Origin: Diogma glabrata
Taxonomy: Eukaryota > Arthropoda > Insecta > Diptera > Cylindrotomidae
Reading direction: 5' to 3'
Assembly (NCBI GenBank): GCA_963693315.1
Contig: OY856188.1
Location: forward strand, 269,261,114-269,325,113
Length of the DNA: 64,000 nt
Under the pieces are notes generated by a model, which worked only from the letters and a program-made list of their open reading frames with translations, searched no databases and was not told where the DNA came from. Positions 22,391 through 34,158 of this stretch are shown piece after piece. The translations under genes and the position numbers were made by a program. The first letter of the stretch is position 1. The number at the start of each line of letters is the position of its first letter.

Positions 22391-24890
22391 CTAGTCAGCG
22401 ATCGTTAAAGTGTTAAGGCTAGCTACGAAATCCAACTGCGGAACCAATTGTTTGTTCTGATAAAAGATGTTCGGGCAAGCATATGGTTTATATGTGTAGG
22501 TAGATGCGTAGGTAGATTTGAAATCTACCCGAAAAGTTGTGCACAATCTGGTTGATTTTGACACATAATGGTCGCTTTCAGTGTTCGATAAAACCGTTCG
22601 ATCATGCAATTATATTTCGGAGTATAAGAAGTGATTAGTCGTTGTTCGGAACTCAACAGCTTGGAAACTTTCGCATAAAGCTGTAATTCGAATTGTGACC
22701 CTGCAGAGTAAACAATCCGATTTCTGGAATTAGGATTGCTACAAGCCATCTTGTGTAACAATGTACTGCTGTTGCGTTTTGGTTAATCAAACCCAACCTA
22801 GAAACTAAAAGGCTGCTATGAATCGGTGACGAGTTGTTAAACGACTGCACCGCTGTGTCGGAGGCGTCGACCATGATAGTGAGTTGGTTTTGCCATTTTT
22901 CAAAAGCTGCAAGAGAAGCTTTTGATCAGTTCGTTGGTCGTCAATCGGTCGTTTGTCGTTTGCCTTTAAAAAAATCGTTTAGCAAGACTTGGTCACTGGC
23001 AGCGTGTGGAATGAGACGATGGTAAAAGTTGATCATTCAGAAAAAACGACGGTAGTATTAGACTATTTGTGAAGTGAAAAAACTGGAAATAATGCTATTC
23101 CCGAGGTAATAAGTCTGAACTTGTGCGAAGTTACACCTGTTGAGGTTAATGACCATACTGACATCTTTTTAGTTTCAGAAAGACGAGCTTAAGATGTCCT
23201 ATGTGTTCGATATAGGATGTAGATGCGATAAAGAGGTCGTCTAAGTGGACGAAGTAGAAGTCTAAACCACGTAAAATAGTGACCATATGTCGCTAGAGTG
23301 TCTAACTGGCATTCCATAAACCAATACCCATTCGGGTAAATTCGAACAATCCAAATGGCGTAAAAAAAGCCGTCTTCGAGATATCGGACGCTTGAATCGG
23401 TATGTGGTGGTAGGCTTGCACTAGGTTGATTGGCGATAAAATGTTGCCACCATTCAGTTGTTGCGAAAAATCTTGTAGAAAAGGAATATTGTATTTATCG
23501 GAACCTGTGGGTGTATTTAAGCCACGGTAGCCCCTGCGCACACTACTACCTCTGTTTTTCGACCAAGTGTAGAGAACTAGAACATTGACTGTTAGAATGT
23601 CTGCAGATACCTTGCTGTAGCAGTATGTCAAACTTAGTTTTAGCAGCTTTGAGTTTGTCAACCGCTATCCTGCGAGTTTTACAGGTGACTGGAGGACCAG
23701 TTGTGATAATAAAATGAGCCACATCGTATTTCACAGCTGAAGAGAAACCCGAGTCAAAGGATAGTTCTTTGAATTTGTGTAGTAGCTCGTTGATTTCACA
23801 GGTTATTTTGTCGTTCACTTGAACGTATAAAGAAGGAGTATTAATATCAACTAGAATGTCGCATTTGTCCAAAAAGTCAGCCCCAATTATCGGAGCTGTG
23901 ACATTGCTTATAATAAAATTGTGGACGAATGTTCGTCGAAGTCCCAACGCCAACGTAAGTGTTTTTGTTTCAAAATTAGAAACGGTTCGCTGCCATTATG
24001 GTAAAGGCTGAGTTCTCATAGAGCTTCTCTGCATGCGTAGCTGGGGCGACAGAGACTTCAGCACCAGATGGTGATAAGAAAACAAAAATTGGTGATGGAA
24101 TAATAAACCATCAAGCGGTAATGTTGGTGGCTATCGAAACATTCCGCTACATGAGGCAAACTACCTAGTTTTTTCGTTCACTCTTAAACGAAGTATAGCA
24201 TGAACATTTGAGAGGGTATTTCCTGGCGAGTCCATCAAAAGTGTGGTGATAATAGACCGTTTAAACCAAAGCCGTAAAAACTTATCCTAAAGAGAGTGCG
24301 TGATCTCGGAGGAGAACGTACTATGGGTATCAAACATAACCTGGAATCGCTTTTCCATTAAAAGTAATTCGGATGATGTGGTACTTGTTGAGCAAGTACC
24401 CTTAATATTTGGCTGAAATGCAGCTGGAAAAAATATATACAGCGGTTGAGAGGATAATGCGGCAAAATTAAGGTCCGCAGTTTTATCTATGTCATTCAAA
24501 GGCTCGGTTTTCGCTACTATGGGCTTTTGGAGGAAGGTTGGAAGTTCCTCCAAAGAACGCAGAGCTCATCGTGTGTGAACACTTGTTGCGCTTCGCTACG
24601 CATTGCATAAAGTCACTCAATATCAACATGGTTCATTCCTCGAGGATAGTGCGAATACGTTCCGTACTGGTTTTTCTCAATTCAGATAAGACTGCATCCT
24701 TAACTTCGTCGTAGGGATGATCAGAGTGAGTCTGGGCTAGTGATGACATCGCTAATTATTTGGGGTAAATTCAGAGGTCAGAGAATGCCCGAAAGTGCCC
24801 AAATTTGCTCTATTGATTCTTTTAAATCAAATTGCGCATCCAGAATTAGAAACCAAAGCGTTGGTTGTGAATGCCAGAAAGGAAGAGCGT
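22391..24890 (-). mobile_element. Second decayed copy of the 5-kb Ty3/Gypsy family
   Basis: Order on the minus strand: Gag traces at 24.88-24.6 kb (ILDAQFDLKESIEQIWALSG), protease region at 24.1-23.55 kb (SPSGAEVSVAPATH, then APIIGADFLDKCDILVD), and RT at 23.70-23.19 kb (GPPVTCKTRRIAVDKLKA, YNIPFLQDFSQQLNGGN, AYHHIPIQASDISKTAFFTP, then VHLDDLFIAS at about 23.25 kb). The integrase end is at 22.76-22.52 kb (GSQFELQLYAKVSKLL, ITSYTPKYNCMIERFYRTLK). The catalytic Asp of the protease DSG/DTG is replaced by Pro, and the RT palm reads HLDD. Much of RNase H and the first part of integrase are missing. Many frame breaks. Confidence 0.85.
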
Positions 24891-25454
24891 CGTGTTTTTG
24901 AGTAGTTGCCATGGCATCGCTGGCACAAAGTTGTTGATCATCAGGCAAGGTTTTTTCGTGGAGAATATAAGTGTAACTGCTTTTACGGTGCGGACAATTG
25001 TGTCATCGCGTATCGAAAACGTTTTCGAAGGTTTTACGTATCCAGAAGTATCCGTGAGAAAGCAGGAATTAAAATTTTTTGCGATAATATGTGACTTTGG
25101 GGAGGATGGGTAGCAGAGGCTGATCCATCCTGCTTTTAGAATCGCATTTTACATGTGTTAGTCAAGAATCATGATGACTGGAGGTCAGCTTCCACAGTAA
25201 CATTAATTAAAACCTATGGGCTACAAAATCCAGATAATCGGATAAAGTGGACTATAGGAACTGTCTAACCGTAAACGCCATGGAAAGTAAGCATTTGCAA
25301 AAGATATGCAAATTAAAAAATAAATACCAATCAGTAAAACCTCATCTCTACATGCATATAGTTGGCGAAAACAGAAATTTTGGCCTCATGACATGTCATG
25401 AAAAGATTTTCTACCTCGTCAATACAGAAAGTATGAGTAATAGTTGCACTTCTT
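24891..25454. other. Unassigned stretch
   Basis: Short plus-strand frames (25247-25546) have no recognisable domain in their first two thirds. The right part runs into a LINE fragment described separately. Confidence 0.3.
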
Positions 25455-25610
25455 TTAAAGTTAAAAGCATAACCAGGGAAATTATCTTGAGAGTCAGTTT
25501 TGACAGTATTGAAGAAGAAAAGACTGTTGAATCTACGCATCGATAGACTTTCCAAAAAGAATCCTTGATTTAAAATACCTAAGGATGAAATAGCTTGAAA
25601 GTTTAACATC
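25455..25610 (+). mobile_element. Fragment of the LOA/I-like LINE family
   Basis: The plus strand reads FKVKSITREIILRVSFDSIE, then VESTHR, a stop, and after a frame change KKNP and KIPKDE. This aligns with the better-preserved copy near 52.03-52.17 kb (LNAKSVARETILRFSIQG, ESKYRERLSRENPLLEFPKD) at both protein and DNA level (agggaaattatcttgaga against agggaaactatactgaga). It is the linker between RT and RNase H. Only about 150 bases survive. Confidence 0.6.
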
Positions 25611-26991
25611 GAGCACTGAATCCACTACGTGTCCTTCTCGTTATACGGACGCAATCAAATTACAAGAACAATAGAATTGTTAACTTTTACTAAACGCATA
25701 CACTATCATATTACACCTCAAATAGGAGGTTAGATCACCTCGACTTCGAACATTTTTTAGATAAAATCAATAGCTTTGACACAGAAATTCAATTTGTACT
25801 ACTCAATCTATAACCACAGAAAAATATTTGTACCAAAGCATACAGATTCCTACCTAAACAAAATAGAATTTTATTTCTAACCATAAAATCTATAACTATT
25901 AAAAATATTTAGAATGTTATTCAAATTTTGATAACATTTTAGCAAAACTACAAACCAACAATTTATTTAAAGTTACGAAATTAAATTAGATTAATTTATT
26001 ATAATTCAAACCAATATTTTAATATATCCAATCTAATTGAACAATTATGGTTGGCGAAATAAACATAAAATTTAATAGTTATATCGTCTACAATTTATCT
26101 GTGTCTACCCCAATAAAAACAACAAATAGTCTATTTAAATGTTTTAATGGACCTTTTATTAGACAATATATTTTTATGTTGGTTGGATTTGTAAAAAGCT
26201 TAGGTCACAAGTCGATTTAAAAGAATTAATGACTTTGTAACGAAGATTGAATTTGTAACGCTTGATTACCAATGTTGATGTTAAACGAATTAATGTACAC
26301 GGGCTAGAAATATCTAGATAATGTTTGATGCTACTGGAGAATATTATAAATTTCTTTTACTTTGTAGTGGCTGTCTTTGAAATAAATTGTATTTTTAGGA
26401 ACCAAACAAACCTAACCAGCAATAACATACTACTGAATGGTGTTTAAACCCGCTTCAGTTGCATCACACACAGCACTCACTATATGCAAGAAAAAACGAA
26501 CGAATAATTCGTTAAATTCGTTAGTCGTAAGCTTAGTTTATTTAAATAAGCTTTAGAAAGCTTAATCCAACTTCTTGTGGTTTCTTTACTGATAAATTTT
26601 AATAGGGAACATAAAACATATTATATTGAATAAAATAAAACTCATTGTCGTATAAAATGGGGTCATAAATCTTTTTCATGTTGTTTAGGTGATCATCGCC
26701 ATCGATTTTATTTCTGCGAGGTGATAATCTCGATTTTTATTTGCTGTGATATAAATTAGAAACTCTTTATAATAGTTGTCTTCGGCAACGGTCAAATGAT
26801 TACATAAATCGACCATGATGCTGATGTATGACAAACTTTCGTCGGACAAGGTTACCCTCGTGTTCTAAAACAAATTTTTAACCCTCACATTTAAAAAAAA
26901 AATTACAAGATCCCGGGAAAAATCGCAGAACAAAAGTTTTCGGACTCGTCAAGGACAAGCGCCTCACAAAGTATAAAATATGTGATAATCA
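25611..26991. other. AT-rich stretch without genes
   Basis: No coding region, array or inverted repeat of note on either strand over about 1.4 kb. Confidence 0.35.
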
Positions 26992-27970
26992 TCACATGAA
27001 ATCGGCGCCAGCCCAGGGACTAAATATCCGTTTTTTTTTCAAATCATGTACCGAAAAAAATTTCATGTTGACCAATTTTGACAAAATTTCATCGAAAGAG
27101 GGTATCGAATAATTTTCTTGTTTAATTGCACTATTAAGGTCTTTCGGATCTAAACATAATCTTAGTGATCTTTTCTTTTCCACAATAACCGAATTCGAGA
27201 CCCAATCTGTCGCTTCATACACCTTTTCTATTATTTCTTTAGTAACTAAATCTGTTAATTCTTTTTTTAATGGCTCCTGTAGAGATACTGGTATTCTCCT
27301 AGCTGGTTTAACAGCTGGCTCTACATTATCTTTTAGTTCAATATGGTATTCCTTAATAAAACATCCTATGTCATCAAACAAATCTGAATGTTTCATAAAA
27401 AATTTATCCTTTTCACTGATATCAAGTGCTTCTACTCTATTTATAAAATTTAGGTCAGTGTACCCTTTTAATCCCAATATGGGTATTGAATATGAATCAC
27501 AACAACAAACTTTTGAAATGATATATTATTTTTAGCTATACACACCGTGTTTATTATTCCTATAGTTGAAATTTTAGTTCCTCCATACGCTTTTAAAACT
27601 GGATACGTTTGTTCCATTTCAAAATTTTTTAATTTCTTATCGATTCTGTAGGGCAGTATATTCACATCTGCCCCTGTATCTTAAACCTAACTAATTGATC
27701 ATTCACTCTGGTCAATTGGTACCATGAACTCTTGTGCCACTGATCATCATGCACTACCATGTCAATATAAAATTCTTCAACGTTATACCTAATTTCACGT
27801 ACCCTTTTTTTTCAACATGCCTCAGCAAAATGATTGAGCTTTCCACAGTTGTTACATTGCCAGCCATATGCAGGACAATTTCGCGGAATATGATACCGCA
27901 AGCAAAATTTACATCCATTGTTTTTAGAGAAAATAGGTTGTACATATCCAGAATTATATTTATTATATTT
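26992..27970 (-). mobile_element. Ty3/Gypsy remnant: Gag zinc knuckles, protease and N-terminal RT
   Basis: On the minus strand, 27.96-27.81 kb encodes two zinc knuckles, CKFCLRYHIPRNC and CNNCGKLNHFAEAC, the end of Gag. The protease follows at about 27.67-27.47 kb with an intact DTGADVNILPYRID. 27477-26992 is a 161-codon frame for the RT N-terminus (KDNVEPAVKPARRIPVSLQE, LVTKEIIEKVYEATDWVSN, LRLCLDPKDLN). It stops inside the palm (FFSVHDLKK) near 27.0 kb. The missing 3' part fits the Gypsy piece at 10.3-12.4 kb in orientation and domain content. Confidence 0.85.
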
Positions 27971-28124
27971 ATTTATTCGTATTCCTCCTAAAATTCAAAA
28001 AATTTGTTGTAAGTTCGATTTAAAGATAGAATTTAATCAATAAAATAGCAGAAAATAATACAATTTATATCACTGAATTGATATAAATGTTTTTATTTTG
28101 ATTTCAAAATATATAATCCCCTTG
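27971..28124. other. Short AT-rich spacer
   Basis: Nothing recognised. Leads into the minisatellite. Confidence 0.4.
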
Positions 28125-29440
28125 ACCATTTTTTATTCTGCTATTCGTCGCTCCTACTACTCTTCTATTCTGCTATTTCGCTATCCTCATATCCTGCTAT
28201 TTTGATATTCTGCTTTTCTGCTATTCTGCTTGACTTGTATCCTGATTTTCTGCTGTTCTACTATCCTGCTATATTGCTTTCCTGCTATCCTGGTATCCTA
28301 TCCACTTATTATACTATCCTGCTATGATGGTTTTCTGCTATTTTCTATCCTGCTGTTCTGCTATTGTGCTATTCTTCAATCCTGCTATTATGTTATTCTG
28401 CCATTTTGTTATCCATCCTGCTTTTCTTTTATTCTGCTATTCCGCTATCCCTATATCCTGCTATTTTGATATAGTGCTATTCTGATTTTGTGCTATTCTG
28501 CTTGACTTCTGTCCTGCTATGCTATTCTAATTTGCTTCTATCCTACTTTTTTGCTTTCCTGCTATCCTGGTATCCTGCTGTCCAACTATTATGCTATCCT
28601 GCTATCATGGTTTTCTGCTATTTTCTATCCTGTTATCCTGCTGTTCTGCTTTTTGCTATTCTGTGGCAAGATGTTGTAACATCACTTTTGACGAGTCTAT
28701 CGTATTTTACGTTAATCGGTATGCTGTAACACAAAACGACTGTCGATTATCGTATTTACGACAGTCGTTTTGTGTTACAGCATACCGATTAGCGTAAAAT
28801 ACGATAGAATCGTCAAAAGTGATGGTACAACATCTTGCCACTGCTATCTTTCTTTCCGGCGGTTCTGTTTTTCAGCTATTTTGTTATTCTGTAACTATTC
28901 TGCTATTTTGTTATACTGTTATTCTGCCAGTCTACTATTTTGCTATTCTGTTAGCTTTCTATCTTCTACCCTGCTATTCTGCTATTCTGTTATTCTTATA
29001 TTCTGTTATTCTGCTATCTTTCTATGCCGATATTATGCTATTCTGATATTCTGCTATTCCACGATTTTGATATCCTGCTATTCTGTTAAACTTCTATCCG
29101 CCTATTCTGCTATCCTGCTATTTTTCTATCTTGCTATCCTGGTAACCTGCATTCCAACTATTATGCTATCCTAGATTATTTGCGATTCTGCTATTTATCT
29201 ATTTTGCTATCCTGCTGTTCTGCTATTCTGCTATCGTGCTATTCTGGTATTCTGCTGTTCTGTTATCTTGATATTCTAGATTCCTGCTATTCTACTATTT
29301 TTTGATTCTGCTATCTATCTAGCTATCCTATCATTCTGGTATTCTACTATCCTGCTATCCTGAAATTCTTCATCTAGTTTGATATTCTGCAATTAAGCTA
29401 TTCTGTTATTCTGCTATCCTGCTATCCTGCTTTCCAGCTA
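28125..29440 (+). repeat. Degenerate minisatellite built of TGCTATTC/TGCTATCC octamers
   Basis: About 1.3 kb of imperfect 8- to 9-base units such as ttctgctattctgctatcc and tcctgctattttgctattc. The frames it opens are rich in Cys, Tyr, Leu and Phe and are artefacts of the repeat. The array is interrupted by a hairpin MITE at 28663-28841. A 26-base piece in reverse orientation (agcaatatagcagaatagca) occurs far away at about 53167-53192. Confidence 0.9.
28663..28841. mobile_element. Hairpin MITE, 83-base arms, inserted in the minisatellite
   Basis: Left arm 28663-28745 and right arm 28759-28841 are near-perfect reverse complements (gtggcaagatgttgtaacat, acaaaacgactgtcg), with a 13-base centre attatcgtattta. 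Flanks are tgctattct on the left and tgctatctt on the right; they resemble a target duplication but the surrounding octamer repeat makes this ambiguous. Non-coding, non-autonomous element; superfamily not assigned. Confidence 0.85.
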
Positions 29441-29459
29441 GTCTGCTTTCTTGTTTTTC

Positions 29460-29960
29460 TGGACCGAGAAAGATATACGTCAGCGTATTTAACAAAGTCA
29501 GATATACATGCAACATGCTCCACAAGATCTGGAATGCGTTCGTCCTGAAGAAAAACAAAGCAACGAATGTTAAATGCATGTGTCAAGTCAGTACCGATGT
29601 ATGGATGTGAAACATAGAAGCATTCAAGAAAGATCACAAACCACTTGCAGGTGTTTGTGTAGAAGTGCCTGAGGCGACTGATCAAATGCTTTTGGCCAAA
29701 CATCATTAGTAATCAGGAACTTCTACGGCATACAGAGCAAATTGATACCGATATAAAACAAAAAAAAATGGAGATGAAAAGAAGTTAGGACATACACTAA
29801 GAAAATCAGCATAAGATATAACAAGGATCCCTAGAGTGAAACCCATAAGGTATTAAGGAAAGTTGGAAGACTGTAATGGGGAAGGAGGAGGCCGCGCACC
29901 TAGCGCGCTTTAAAACCCTGAACTAGCTTCAACATGTGGGTTTGAGAAAGTGTACCCGCC
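29460..29960 (+). mobile_element. 5'-truncated RTE-type LINE tail
   Basis: Across several frames the plus strand has SVPMYGCET, a tetrad typical of the RTE region after RT, then LQVFV, CLRRLIKCFWPNIISNQELL, HTEQIDTDI, and DITR. This order (YGCET, CLRRI..WP..ISN..L, WIGHTLRK, then a basic tail) is established for the C-terminal part of RTE elements. Stops break the frame repeatedly. It begins where the minisatellite ends, as expected for a 5'-truncated insertion, and its 3' edge is near 29.96-30.1 kb. Confidence 0.65.
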
Positions 29961-30219
29961 ACCCCAGCACAAATAAACAGTGTATGCGTGCGTATTTCGA
30001 AAGTCATGCAGATCAGAAACAAAGAAAAAGGAGACTCTGGTTACCCTCAATGACGAAGAAGCCGCGACCGTCACGAATACATCATTAATAAATGGTATTT
30101 TTGTAAGACATTAGGTAAGATTAAAGACCAAACAAATACCAGAACATATATATATATAGTAATTTAATATATGAAAGTGACTCACTCTATTATGTTAGTA
30201 GAGCCAACCTATCTCCACC

Positions 30220-30690
30220 TTCCTTCTTCTCAGCCCATCATCACTTGCATCATAACTATTGGAAATTAGTTGTGTTGGTTGCGCCAAACTTGCACTGGTG
30301 ATTGTGGATTGGTAGTCCCAAAATAGAACCAATCGTCGATAAAAAATTGATGTAATGGTTGTGTTAACTGAAATGGCTATAGTTGAGCCAAAATCATAGC
30401 ATAACAATGAACAATAATCATGACTGGTTGTCGAACCGATGGAATTGTTGCGCCAAAAAAAATATGTCAAGGCGATTGTTGAACCAAAAATTATGAAATG
30501 TATAGTCAGTAACAATCAGCAACAATCACGAATTGATGTTAAATTGAATCACAACAATCACGAATTGATGTCGAGGCGATTGTTGAACCAAAATCATGGA
30601 ATATATATAGTCAGTAGTAATCAGCCACAATCATGAATTGATGTTAAATTGATGGAATTATTGCGCCAGAATGCTCGGACGATCGTTGAA
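30220..30690 (+). repeat. Diverged tandem repeats, unit about 105 bases
   Basis: The phrases cgattgttgaaccaaaa, tagtcagtaacaatcagc and acgaattgatgttaaattga recur with a period of about 105 bases between 30.46 and 30.67 kb. More diverged versions (gttgcgccaaa, ggttgtcgaaccgatggaatt) extend left to about 30.22 kb. No coding content. Confidence 0.7.
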
Positions 30691-33600
30691 TATTTATAGG
30701 ATTGACGTTTAATGAACTCTGTTCACAATCTTTACCTCAAAAGCACAAATTTTTCTCTCTCTTTTAAACAGTTTATATATTACCGATAGCCGATTTAAAA
30801 AAAATATACACTTAGTTATGAGTGACTTTTTTTTTGTTTTTACCTATGTAAATCACCAGTTTACATTTAGCCACGCACACCACAAAAAAAAAGTAACACT
30901 CAAAAAAAAGAAACCACGATTGTTGAGGTTATGTTTTGGGTTCTTTCAATTTCTATTTCTCTTTGACACAAAACAACGTAAACAATTTAATTTTGTTTTT
31001 TTTTATTACTATAGATCCTACAGACAACACTTTAATCGAGGGTTTTCAGGAGACTGATTAAAACATTAATAAACGTTTTGACACTCTTTATTTAGTATTT
31101 TATAATATATATAAAACCACACTTAATATTATTGTATTTTTCAGGTGTTCGCCATTGATCTTCTGCCATTCTCGTTAATAAGATCTCTTAAGTGTATCAT
31201 GCTCTCTCTGGCTTGTATCTCTTGAATTAACATGCTATACTGCCACCTATCCTATATATCTATAACTATAGTATTTATTTTCGGACTCTATTACTATCTG
31301 TTATAACTAAAAGCTTCCAACACATAAACTAATTGATTTTCGTTTCTTAGGTCTCGGATGAGATTAAAATTGTACTATTATACCTAAACAAATAAATAAT
31401 CTTGAATATTTTTCGTATTTTTTTTATGTTAAAATTATAACAAATGAGCTAACCTTAAGTTTATAGATTGCACTCCCTCCATTTTGTAAATGTTTATATT
31501 ATTTTAATATTTAATACTAACACAATTGAGCTAATTAGCAATGAATTTTTTTTCTTTTTATTATTTCACGGTTGAGACTCTTTTGTTTTTATTCTAATGA
31601 CATCACAAATAAATTAACATTGACTTGTTTTTTACTAATTTATACTCACAAATCATCCACATTGATCTAACAGCTCATCCCTGGATAATCAAAACTCACA
31701 AACATATCCATGTACAATCCAAAAATGACCAAAGATCTAACATTAATATCACAGCAACTTGAATATTACAGAAACTTTAATATCACAGAAAATTGAATCT
31801 CACAGCTCCTCACTGCGTATTTTTCAGTCACAACATGTATCATGTACATTCAAAAGTGACAACTCATTCCAATTACTAGTGAGATTCTCGTATTTACAAT
31901 TATTGGAAACGTCGAAATCGATGCGTTCGTGTTCCATGTTTGCAACAATTACGAATTAAGAGTTGGAAAAAAAGAATGAAAATAGACGCAGTCGCGACTG
32001 ATAACATACATCATCATAACAAGACCACCAATGGCGTGGAAGAAAACGGTGTTAGATGAAGCAAAACATATAGGCAAAACATGGGGATAACCGAAAGCGA
32101 TGACCCCCAAATATAAATGACAACTCTTATGCACCGTGCTGAAGTTTGAGCACACTCGGGTGACGGGTTTTGTATGGAAAATTTGCTATTACTGGAGTTT
32201 TGACGATTTTTGGTCAGGTTTATGTAGTAATCGTCTTCTTTCGACTACATGGATATCCAGAGCTTCCTTCCCGCATACTTTTTTTAATTTTTGTTTTAAT
32301 ATATAATTTTAATTTTAGATAGAAATATTGACAAAACTTTGCAAAATATGCACGAAGTTTAAACCTATGTTTTTTAAAATCCAGAGAAATGAGTAGTCAC
32401 AAATCTTGTCGAATGACTTATCTTTCACTCATGCATATAGTTACCAAAACTTGCCCTGTTACATTGTACCGAAGTATATTAATTTTTCTCTGACGCTGTA
32501 CAGTGTACCTATTATTTTTTAGGCCTGAAATTTTACAACAGTTTTCGCTTATTGTGATACCTTCTCAATCATTTTCCATAGTCCAAAACTTTCTAATGCG
32601 TTTAAATAGCATAACGTTATTTGTATTTCTCCATTTTCTATGATGTTAGTAAACGATACATATTTGATATTACATACTCTATATTTTTTTGTCATAGAAA
32701 ATCTATGTTTTATTCATATTCTATTACAACCGTATAATTTCACCATAGAAAGAAAACGTTAGCGCACCAGAAGAAAATCGAAAAGAAAATTATAATATAA
32801 ATCTTAAATTATCAAAAGAAAAAAAATCCATAATCTAGCAACAATAAAGATCTAATAAAAAATCGTAATTGGTTTATGATTTTTGAAATGGTTTCATTAT
32901 CATTGTTATTGAAAAACAATATAAGATAAAAATAAATAAAAGAATTTTTTGAAAATAAAAGTTAATTCTAGAAAATGTTTTTTTAGCAAAACAAAGTTAA
33001 CAAAAAGAAAACGAAATCATGGAATGGAATTAGATGAATTTTATGGAATTCACGTATTTTTTTCATGATGACGTTTGGTTTTTTGTTGTTGTTCTTATGT
33101 GTCGTCTAATCATTAATCATTAGTTGGTTGATTTTATTCATTTTAGTTTGCTTATTTTATGCTTCTATTATTTTGAATTGAAAACTAGATTGAGGGTGGA
33201 AAATAGAGAAGAATGTAGACGACAAGAATGGAAGAAAAATTATTTGGCCGGGCTAATTTTTCTTTTACTAAGTTGTTTCTAATTTATTTGGTTAGAAAAC
33301 TGTGTTTAAGAGAATTAAATTTGATTTGCTTTTACTATTTTAAATCTTTCTTTTATATTCTTTTGAAACTATGTAGAAATAATTCAAGTTACTACCAAAA
33401 GATCTTGGGTCTAGTTTGTTAAGGCTATGGAAGTAAATGTCGAAATTCTCTGTTTATGTGCGCTGTTAACTATTTTGAACTATGCTTTGGGAGAAAAAGG
33501 AAGGTTACCTAAATTTTTTTGAAGTGTAGTAGTGCTATTCGGCTTTTCAACAGTTTAATATTTACATTAGTTCTCATTTTTGGGTGATATTTTTGAACGA

Positions 33601-34158
33601 TCGATTTATCTAGGAACGAATCAATATATGACGGTCAATTTACCTAGGAATGTAACATAGTACAAGGCTGCTTCTGAAAATCACTAGTACGCTATATTCT
33701 ACCTGTCCGAAAATATGATTTGTTCGGAAAAGTCCAGACTATTTCCATGTGTTAAGTTGATAATACTCTACACACTTGAAAAACTTACTGCAGTTTTTAA
33801 TACAAGCTTTGCAATACAGCTTATGTGTAGCAAGTTATTATTAAAATGCAAAGCAAATATTGCTTTAAAACTAATTCTAATGCAAAAATGCAAATTTTAG
33901 TACAACTCTTCCATCATAATTTTTTTTTTATACTAATGGTAGAAGTTTGAAAACAACTTGCTACGCTTGAAGTTTGAAAACAATTTGCTAATGCAAAGAG
34001 CATTAAATTAATTTTTAAAGCAAGCTTTGCATTGTTTTATAATTGAGACTTCCGTAGGACCTATACATGTAGCAATTTGCATTACATATTCAGCAACGCA
34101 ATAATCCCCGAATTTAACCCATGTAAGTCGACCTTAAATATCCGACAAAGTTTTTAAC
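30691..34158. other. Long AT-rich non-coding stretch
   Basis: About 3.5 kb with no supported gene. From 33.8 to 34.07 kb the word tgcaaa and its complement tttgca recur at high density (aatgcaaagcaaatattgc, aagcaagctttgcattg), suggesting a small degenerate repeat. The 5' LTR of the following Gypsy element should lie at the right end, but I see no LTR. Confidence 0.35.

Noticed and set aside
28230..29174. Cys/Tyr/Leu-rich open frames that look like membrane proteins
   Set aside because: They come from the TGCTATTC octamer repeat read in frame and have no start context or homology.
28125..29440. CRISPR-like array
   Set aside because: Units are 8-9 bases, degenerate, without unique spacers, and the context is eukaryotic.
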